A stretch of 52,473 bases of DNA from an uncultured Pygmaiobacter sp. GTDB lineage: Bacteria > Bacillota > Clostridia > Oscillospirales > Ruminococcaceae. Shown here piece after piece: positions 47,111-52,473 of the stretch (the stretch's first letter is position 1; every line of letters starts with the position of its first letter). The stretch is taken from positions 1 through 52,473 of the forward strand of contig CALXBG010000005.1 of NCBI GenBank assembly GCA_944386485.1, written 5' to 3'. The position numbers and the translations under genes were made by a program. The notes under the pieces are model-generated. The model did not search any database. It saw only the letters and a list, made by a program, of their open reading frames with translations, and was not told where the DNA came from.

Positions 47111-48190
47111 TCAGGCCATTACCGCATTGTCCACCAGATATTCCAGCACCCGGCTGTTGAGGGCAACCCGGCGAAGATATTCTTTGCCAAAGTTCTCCTC
47201 ATAGCTGCTGTAATCGTCGAGGTAAAGATAGGTTTTGAAGTAGGAAGCAACGTCTTCCTCCGTCACATGGATATCTGCATCGTCCGCAACTGCCTGTAAA
47301 ATCAGTTCGTCTTTTGCCATGCTCTCGAGGTCATCAATATACTTTTCCCGCAGTTCCTCCTCGCTGGAGACCTGTGCAAGGGTGAGTGCCTGATCATCCG
47401 ACATCCCATACCCTTCTGCCATCTGCTTGTATTCTTCCAGCATCCGGTTGAACTGATAATCCACCATGCTCTGGGGCAATTCGGTGATCTGCGAACCCTC
47501 GACAATCGCGTTCCAGATATACTCCGCACACGCGCTCCAGCGCAGGTCTTCCTCCAGCTGAGCCAGCATCTGCTCGACATTCTCCCAGCCGTACTGCTCG
47601 GTGAGGTTGGTCTGAACAAATTCGTCGGTCAGTTCCGGGGCCGTCTCCTCGGCAATATAGTTAATGGTAACGACAAAAACTGCATCCTTTCCACTCAGAT
47701 CAGGGTTTGCGGAATAGTCCTCCGGGAAGGTGACCTCAACATCAAAGGTCTCGCCGGGTTTGTGCCCGATCAGCTGCTCGAGAAAATCATCGATATAATT
47801 GGTCGTCCCGATAATGACGTCGGTGCCGTTGCCCTGCGTGCTGCCGCCCTCAAACTCAACGCCATCAACGCTGCCGACATAATCGATATTCACCGTATCC
47901 CCATCCTCGACTGCACGATCGAGAATTTGTTTTGTAACAGGATACGCGTCCAGATATTTCTGCACCTGTTCGTCGATTGCTTCCTGCGTGACCGTATGCG
48001 TCTGTTCCGGCACCTCCATGCCGACATACTCCGGCAAGGTCACATAATCCAGCGCATTGACCTCAGTCCAACGGCCATCCTCGTCCAGGCCCTCACTATA
48101 ATTAAATCCTTTTTCCGCCGTGCAACCGGACAGCGTTCCGATCAACATCAGACCTGCCAGCAGCCCCGCGGCCTTTCTCTTCATTCTCAT
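47111..48190 (-). CDS. Trigger factor-like/FKBP-type peptidyl-prolyl isomerase lipoprotein
   Basis: The 359-residue protein has a signal peptide and lipobox Leu-Ser-Gly-Cys (Cys about residue 23), so it is secreted and membrane-anchored. An FKBP-like domain follows (about 95-190): Asp-Gly-Asp-Thr-Val-Asn-Ile-Asp-Tyr-Val-Gly, Phe-Glu-Gly-Gly, Gly-x-x-Pro-Gly-Glu. The last third is helical like the trigger-factor C-terminal domain. It is probably an extracytoplasmic folding helper, analogous in place to PrsA. ATG 48190 has AAAGGAGCTC upstream. A weak promoter may lie at 48249-48278 on the minus strand. Confidence 0.85.
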   Translation of the reverse strand: MRMKRKAAGLLAGLMLIGTLSGCTAEKGFNYSEGLDEDGRWTEVNALDYVTLPEYVGMEVPEQTHTVTQEAIDEQVQKYLDAYPVTKQILDRAVEDGDTVNIDYVGSVDGVEFEGGSTQGNGTDVIIGTTNYIDDFLEQLIGHKPGETFDVEVTFPEDYSANPDLSGKDAVFVVTINYIAEETAPELTDEFVQTNLTEQYGWENVEQMLAQLEEDLRWSACAEYIWNAIVEGSQITELPQSMVDYQFNRMLEEYKQMAEGYGMSDDQALTLAQVSSEEELREKYIDDLESMAKDELILQAVADDADIHVTEEDVASYFKTYLYLDDYSSYEENFGKEYLRRVALNSRVLEYLVDNAVMA

Positions 48191-48348
48191 CAGAGAGCTC
48201 CTTTCAACTCTTTTCCAAAGGTCTGTTTACCGCAGACCAGTAAATTCTATTATACGCCATTTCGCCTTCAAGTGGTAAAAAAATTTTTAACTTTTACCAA
48301 AAATCCACATCCGGACCAAATGATTTTGACTTCCCTTCGATCACCGAC

Positions 48349-48377
48349 TTGCGCTGGAACGGCAAGTTGCGTATAAT
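48349..48377 (+). promoter_or_regulatory. Promoter of small membrane protein/HD-domain operon
   Basis: TTGCGC (48349-48354), a 17-base spacer, TATAAT (48372-48377), 42 bases before the ATG. Confidence 0.8.
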
Positions 48378-48419
48378 AAACACAGTTACCGATAGACCAA
48401 AAAGACAAGGAGTATTATT

Positions 48420-48722
48420 ATGGATCTACTTCTCATCTTCGCCTGTTTTTATTTTGCCTATTCGCAGATCATGTCGCTGGTCAATTACGGTTCCCAGCCC
48501 TGGGAGCTGGTGCATTACCTGCTTTTGCTGCTCTCGATCGCATTGATTGCTATGGGCGGCTGGCGCTCGGTTCTGTACTACCGGCAATGGAAATATAAAA
48601 AAGAGCACCCGGATGAGGAAAACACCGTAGCGCAGCTGCCGGATTCTGAGGAAGAGGCCGAAGAGCCGGTGGAGACGGAAAACGAGCCGGAAGAGGAAGA
48701 GCCGACCCAGCCGCAAGGCTGA
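48420..48722 (+). CDS. Small two-helix membrane protein with acidic tail
   Basis: A 100-residue protein with two helices (about 2-20 and 32-52) and a highly acidic C-terminal tail rich in Glu, Pro and Thr. I do not recognise a family. AAGGAG precedes the ATG at 48420 and a good promoter is upstream. It lies 15 bases before the HD-domain gene and is likely co-transcribed. The acidic tail faces the cytoplasm or the outside depending on orientation, which I cannot fix. Confidence 0.75.
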   Translation: MDLLLIFACFYFAYSQIMSLVNYGSQPWELVHYLLLLLSIALIAMGGWRSVLYYRQWKYKKEHPDEENTVAQLPDSEEEAEEPVETENEPEEEEPTQPQG

Positions 48723-48737
48723 GGCGCCGTATATCGG

Positions 48738-49232
48738 ATGCAGAAGGCCGAATTAGCCGTGCGCCTGCGCCGGCAAAGGCAACAAGAATTTTGGGCAATC
48801 GCCCGCGAACTTCTCAAGGACCCCAATGTATTGCGTATGCGGAATTATCCGCAGCACCGCGGCACCAGCTGCCTGACCCATTGTACCGCCGTTGCCTGGT
48901 ACAGTTTTCTGCTGTATAAGCGGCTGGGCCTTCGCGGGAGAGAAAGTGAGTTGGTCCGAGGCGCGCTATTGCATGATTTTTTTCTCTACGATTGGCACAA
49001 GCCGGATCACGGACATCTGCATGGTTATCTTCATCCCGCCCGGGCTGCCCGCAACGCCGCGCGGTATTTTCCAATCAACGCGCTAGAGCGGGAGATCATT
49101 CGCAGGCATATGTGGCCTCTCACCCCTGTTCCACCTCTTCATCTCTGTGCGCTGATCGTCTCACTGGTTGATAAGTGCTGCACCCTTTCCGAGGTGGCCG
49201 GATACCGTTATCCCTCTTTTTTGTATTACTGA
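48738..49232 (+). CDS. HD-domain family phosphohydrolase
   Basis: The 164-residue protein has His in Leu-Thr-His-Cys (about residue 48), His-Asp in Leu-Leu-His-Asp-Phe (about 78-79) and further His residues in His-Gly-His-Leu-His-Gly-Tyr, consistent with the HD metal-binding fold. HD proteins hydrolyse phosphate esters of nucleotides or signals; the substrate here is unknown. The ribosome site is weak, so translation may be coupled to the gene before. A terminator follows directly. Confidence 0.85.
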   Translation: MQKAELAVRLRRQRQQEFWAIARELLKDPNVLRMRNYPQHRGTSCLTHCTAVAWYSFLLYKRLGLRGRESELVRGALLHDFFLYDWHKPDHGHLHGYLHPARAARNAARYFPINALEREIIRRHMWPLTPVPPLHLCALIVSLVDKCCTLSEVAGYRYPSFLYY

Positions 49233-49234
49233 AC

Positions 49235-49275
49235 AAAAACTACTGCAAATGATATCATTTGCGGTAGTTTTTTTA
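49235..49275 (+). terminator. Terminator after HD-domain gene
   Basis: A long palindromic stem (49235-49252 with 49255-49272, one G-U pair) with a T run at its end. Confidence 0.9.
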
Positions 49276-49316
49276 TTACTTTACAAATTTCTTACCAATT
49301 TTTCTCAATTCTTACT

Positions 49317-49345
49317 TTGTTTTTCCCGCTATGATACCCTATAAT
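49317..49345 (+). promoter_or_regulatory. Promoter of the B12-binding/octopine-dehydrogenase-like pair
   Basis: TTGTTT (49317-49322), a 17-base spacer, TATAAT (49340-49345), 58 bases before the start. The intervening 49346-49403 holds no riboswitch I recognise. Confidence 0.7.
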
Positions 49346-49403
49346 ATAAACATACAACTTGTATTAATTTTTAAGTTGTCACTACATTATGGGAGGGTTG
49401 AGG

Positions 49404-51083
49404 ATGAAAAACGAGCTGGTGATTGCCGCCTCGCTGGGGAACTGCGTTCACGTTGCCGGGGCAGTCCATTTTCTGGAGCTCGCTGCCGACGAAGGATTTG
49501 ACACCCTATTTCTCGGTCCTGCGGTTTCAGTAGAGGTGCTGTTGGAACAGGTGCGCGCACTAAAACCCGCGATGGTATCGGTCGGTTATCGGCTGACACC
49601 CGAAAATGTTGAGCCGCTGTTGGATGCGCTGATCAAAGGAGCACAAACCCTTCCTGTTCAGCCGCGCTGGGTTTTCGGCGGAACCCGCCCCGTCGCCGAG
49701 CGAGCCGCGCGGCGAGGATTTTTTGAAAAAGTATTCTATGGAACTGAAGATATTGACGATACGCTGGCCTATCTGCGGGGCAGCGGTGGAAAAACTTCGC
49801 AGGCAGACCTGCCGGACCGCCTGCTCGACCGGCTTGACGCAAAGCGCCCCTATCCTCTGCTGCGCCACCATTTTGGACTGCCGGATTTCGAGGCTACCGA
49901 GGCCGGCATCCGTGAAATTGCCGAGGCTGGTGTACTGGATATCCTTTCACTCGGGCCGGATCAAAACACCCAACAATACTTTTTTCATCCGCAACGACGC
50001 GATGCCGCAATGGACGGTGCCGGTGGAGTCCCGATTCGAACCGAAGAGGAATTTTGCCGGCTGAAAGAAGCCAGCAGGCGGGGAAATTTTCCACTTATGC
50101 GTTGTTACAGCGGTACTGAGGATGTTTTTGACTTTGCCCAAATGCTGCAGGACATCATCCAAAACGCCTGGTGTGCGGTTCCGCTCTGTTGGTATAACGA
50201 ACTGGACCAGCGCGGCACCCGAACGCTGGAGGAGTCGATCGCACAGGCGCAACAGTTGATGGCCTGGCATGCCGCACGGGGAATTCCGGTCGAGGTCAAC
50301 GAGCCGCATCATTGGGGCCTGCGGGACGCGCATGATGTCATCTCGGTCACCATGGCCTATTTGGCCGCCTACAATGCCAAGCGTGCCGGTGTGCGGGATT
50401 ATATCGCGCAGTATATGTTCAATGTCCCCGGTTCGATGCGGTTCGCAATGGATCTGGCCAAGAATCTGGCAATGAGAGAGATGGTAGAATCGCTGGAAGA
50501 TGAAAGCTTTCATCCGCTGCGGCAGGTCCGTGCCGGTCTGCCTTTTTTGTCGGCTGACTTTGACATCGCAAAGGGGCAGCTTGCAGCCTCAACCTACGCC
50601 TCGATGGCGCTTGCTCCCCACATCATTCATGTTGTCGGATATAGTGAAGCAGAACATGCAGCCGACCCCGCTGTCGTCATCGAAAGCTGCCGGATTGTGC
50701 GCGGAGTGGTTCGTTCCATTCTCTATGGCGGAACCGATCCCACCGGAGACCCGCTTGTGCAGCAGCGAAAAAAGCGGCTGATAGAGGAATCCAGATTTCT
50801 GCTCGATTTTATCCAAACCAGTTACGCCTCATTTTCCGACCCACTCGCACAGCCGACAGTATTGGCCGATTGTATCCGCCGTGGAATTCTTGACGCTCCG
50901 CAGATTCTCAAAGGAGAGGGATTTCACGGGATTCTGGAAACCCGGATGGTCGCCGGCAGCTGTCTGGCATGGGACAGCCACAAAAAGAGCCCGCTCTCTG
51001 AAGCGCAGCGGATTGCACAGCTGAAGGCTGCAGGCAATCTGGCCGGGTTAGGCTGCTTATCCCCAACCCGCACCTTCCCTTGA
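49404..51083 (+). CDS. Cobalamin-binding, mutase-like protein
   Basis: The 559-residue protein opens with a B12-binding fold (about 1-125). His16 and Gly19 occupy the place of the base-off ligand motif Asp-x-His-x-x-Gly, but the Asp position is Cys14. Ser-Val-Gly-Tyr (59-62) and Phe-Gly-Gly-Thr (91-94) match the later cofactor motifs. From residue 145 on, a long barrel-like domain follows that resembles, in layout only, the catalytic subunit of glutamate mutase-type enzymes. This suggests an adenosylcobalamin-dependent mutase or a related B12 enzyme; the reaction is unknown. ATG 49404 is chosen as GGGAGGG precedes it; 49389 overlaps that site. The next gene is an opine-dehydrogenase-like protein. 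Confidence 0.75.
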   Translation: MKNELVIAASLGNCVHVAGAVHFLELAADEGFDTLFLGPAVSVEVLLEQVRALKPAMVSVGYRLTPENVEPLLDALIKGAQTLPVQPRWVFGGTRPVAERAARRGFFEKVFYGTEDIDDTLAYLRGSGGKTSQADLPDRLLDRLDAKRPYPLLRHHFGLPDFEATEAGIREIAEAGVLDILSLGPDQNTQQYFFHPQRRDAAMDGAGGVPIRTEEEFCRLKEASRRGNFPLMRCYSGTEDVFDFAQMLQDIIQNAWCAVPLCWYNELDQRGTRTLEESIAQAQQLMAWHAARGIPVEVNEPHHWGLRDAHDVISVTMAYLAAYNAKRAGVRDYIAQYMFNVPGSMRFAMDLAKNLAMREMVESLEDESFHPLRQVRAGLPFLSADFDIAKGQLAASTYASMALAPHIIHVVGYSEAEHAADPAVVIESCRIVRGVVRSILYGGTDPTGDPLVQQRKKRLIEESRFLLDFIQTSYASFSDPLAQPTVLADCIRRGILDAPQILKGEGFHGILETRMVAGSCLAWDSHKKSPLSEAQRIAQLKAAGNLAGLGCLSPTRTFP

Positions 51084-51099
51084 GAAAGGAGTGTTTTTC

Positions 51100-52185
51100 A
51101 TGACATTGCGAAAAAACTGCGTCGCGGTAATCAGTTCCGGCAACGGCGGACAGTCGCTGGCCGCCTACTACGCGCTGCATGGCTATGAGGTTCGTCTTTA
51201 TGCCCGGCAGCAAGAGCGGGTTGCAATGTTCCCCTCGCTCACCTTTCAGCTGCGGGGCGCCGAGGAAGGCTCCGCCCGACTTGCGCTGATCTCCTGCGAC
51301 ATGCGCCAGGTCCTTCAAGATGCCGCGTTGGTAATGGTCACCACGCCGGCACAGTACCACGCTGCAACTGCGCGGGTCATGGCGCCTTGGTTGCAGGATG
51401 GTCAGATAGTCGTCCTGAATCCCGGCCGAACCTTCGGTGTTCTGGAATTTGGCGCTGTTCTGCGTGAAAGCGGTTGTCATGCCCAGATCATACTTGCCGA
51501 AACCGACACCTTTGTGTTCACCTGCCGCTGCGAACATCCCGGATTTCCGATCATCTATCAGATCAAAGACAACCTGAAAGTCGCAGCCCTGTCTCCTACC
51601 GATACCGCTGCCGCCGTCGCACAGCTGTGCCAGCTTCTTCCCTGCGCCTGTCCGGCATCCGGAATTCTTGAGACCGGCTTATCCAATATCGGCATGCTTT
51701 TCCATCCGGTGCCCGCTTTGATGAATCTTGCCCGTATCGAAACAAAGGAGCGATTCTTGCACTACCGCGAGGGAATCTCCCCGACGGTCGCAGCGCTGCT
51801 TGAACGGATGGATGTGGAACGGGTCAACCTGGCCCGTGCAGCCGGCGTCCCGGTCCTGCCGGTGCTGGATTGGCTGCGAGAGAAGTACGGCACACAGGAA
51901 GACAGCCTATATCAGGCGCTTCAGAATACCGCCGCCTATGCCGACGTCTACGCCCCCTCGGATCCCCATACCCGTTATATCTACGAAGATATTCCGACCG
52001 GCTGCGTGCCGATGGCAGCCCTGGGCCGAATTCTCAAGGTTCCCATGCCGGTCACCGAATCGGTCATCGCCTGGGCAAGCACCGTCTGCAATGTGGATTT
52101 CTACGCGCTCGGACGCAACGAAAAGCGGTTAGATTTCTCCTCTCTGTTGCGAGGACCTGCCACCGTAGGTATGAGTGCAAACTAG
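51100..52185 (+). CDS. NAD/NADP octopine/nopaline dehydrogenase-family protein
   Basis: The 361-residue protein has a Rossmann start Ile-Ser-Ser-Gly-Asn-Gly-Gly-Gln-Ser-Leu-Ala and a C-terminal domain of the octopine dehydrogenase type, with Pro-Val-Pro-Ala-Leu-Met-Asn and a conserved His in Met-Leu-Phe-His-Pro. Such enzymes join an amino acid and a 2-oxo acid, or run in reverse. AAAGGAG precedes ATG 51100. It is 16 bases after the B12-binding gene, so the two likely act in one pathway, perhaps amino acid rearrangement followed by oxidation. The substrate is not known. Confidence 0.85.
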   Translation: MTLRKNCVAVISSGNGGQSLAAYYALHGYEVRLYARQQERVAMFPSLTFQLRGAEEGSARLALISCDMRQVLQDAALVMVTTPAQYHAATARVMAPWLQDGQIVVLNPGRTFGVLEFGAVLRESGCHAQIILAETDTFVFTCRCEHPGFPIIYQIKDNLKVAALSPTDTAAAVAQLCQLLPCACPASGILETGLSNIGMLFHPVPALMNLARIETKERFLHYREGISPTVAALLERMDVERVNLARAAGVPVLPVLDWLREKYGTQEDSLYQALQNTAAYADVYAPSDPHTRYIYEDIPTGCVPMAALGRILKVPMPVTESVIAWASTVCNVDFYALGRNEKRLDFSSLLRGPATVGMSAN

Positions 52186-52199
52186 AAAGTATTCAATAA

Positions 52200-52473
52200 A
52201 AAACGCCGGATTAGGCGCGGTGGCGTAAGAAAACAACGGTTCTGCCGTAGAATTTTGGCGTATAAAGCATTCAAAACAGCCCCTCAAGCCACCAAGGCTT
52301 AAGGGGCCATTTTTCATACTTTCTCCATCCAAAATTCCGGGGCAGAACTGCACACACCGTAAAAAGGTCAATTTTGATGCGGGTACAAGGCAAAGGGCCG
52401 AAGGCACCCTCTGTGGTTGTCGAGGCACTTTAACGAAGTAGCCGCGCAAAAGTGGCCTTTTTACGGCGTCGTT
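52200..52473. repeat. Region of long inverted repeats, possible dispersed element
   Basis: Several inverted repeats are nested here: 52239-52257 with 52331-52349 (imperfect), the hairpin 52279-52290/52296-52307, and 52357-52369 with 52454-52466 (12 of 13). A minus-strand frame (52129-52449) runs through all of them but has no ribosome site and looks like a by-product. This layout suggests a non-coding dispersed repeat or MITE-like element that continues past the window, but copies elsewhere cannot be checked from this window. Confidence 0.45.
52279..52314 (+). terminator. Terminator-like hairpin after octopine-dehydrogenase-like gene
   Basis: A 12-bp stem with one C-A mismatch (52279-52290 with 52296-52307) followed by CATTTTT. 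It is about 95 bases after the stop and could end the operon or belong to the repeat. Confidence 0.55.

Noticed and set aside
52129-52449. A 106-codon minus-strand frame at the right edge.
   Set aside because: It runs through nested inverted repeats and the end of the dehydrogenase gene, and has no ribosome site.
1-52473. CRISPR arrays, tRNA or rRNA genes, transposases or phage genes.
   Set aside because: I looked in all intergenic gaps and saw no regular repeat-spacer array, tRNA-like cloverleaf or transposase motif.

Overview
The window looks like chromosomal DNA of an anaerobic, fairly GC-rich Firmicute of class Clostridia, most likely an Oscillospiraceae/Ruminococcaceae-type gut bacterium. 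The evidence is: Gram-positive Shine-Dalgarno sequences and frequent GTG/TTG starts; sigma-A promoters with 17-base spacers; a SCIFF peptide with its radical SAM maturase; a HydE-like maturase with a TM1266-type regulator; an ECF-transporter S component; and a clostridial ferredoxin. Genus placement is inference. I see no rRNA, tRNA, CRISPR array, transposase or prophage gene.

Layout. 1-2.8 kb: the 3' part of a GLUG-repeat lipoprotein gene and a DegV fatty-acid-binding protein. 2.8-9.0 kb (minus strand): an ECF sigma/membrane anti-sigma pair, a Na/Pi cotransporter, a NusG-domain-II protein, pyrophosphatase, a ZIP metal transporter and a small unknown protein. 9.1-18.4 kb: a complete aromatic amino acid block. 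pheA has its own promoter. aroB-aroC-aroE/K fusion-aroQ-aroF-aroA-tyrA-GNAT follow behind a second promoter and a Phe/Tyr-rich leader peptide with a terminator, which looks like a ribosome-mediated attenuator. All seven shikimate steps plus the Phe and Tyr branches are present.

18.5-22.9 kb: an MFS transporter (minus), then the SCIFF precursor, an intrinsic terminator, the SCIFF maturase and a coupled PLP decarboxylase-fold enzyme. 22.9-26.8 kb (minus): a LytTR regulator/DUF3021-like/ABC operon, a ferredoxin and a 2-hydroxyacid dehydrogenase. 26.8-30.9 kb: a long leader ending in a terminator, then TM1266-like regulator, NitT/TauT-type ABC importer and HydE. 30.9-37.8 kb: methyltransferase and nitroreductase (minus), ECF S component plus P1 peptidase, an AraC regulator divergent from a MATE exporter, and a DUF362 ferredoxin-like protein. 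37.8-40.7 kb: sugar nucleotidyltransferase and galE (minus), then a small-multidrug-export family protein.

40.7-43.1 kb: a second ECF sigma operon (sigma, zinc-finger anti-sigma, two membrane proteins) behind an ECF-type promoter. 43.2-49.2 kb: UMF1-type MFS transporter, zinc phospholipase-C-like protein, MATE exporter with a terminator-bearing leader, trigger-factor-like lipoprotein (minus), small membrane protein and HD-domain protein. 49.3-52.2 kb: a B12-binding/mutase-like protein followed by an octopine-dehydrogenase-like protein, the most functionally open gene pair here. The last ~280 bases hold no convincing gene but several long inverted repeats.

The strongest candidates for new biology are the Phe/Tyr attenuator of the aro operon, the B12-binding/opine-dehydrogenase-like pair, and the terminator-controlled leader of the ABC/HydE operon.
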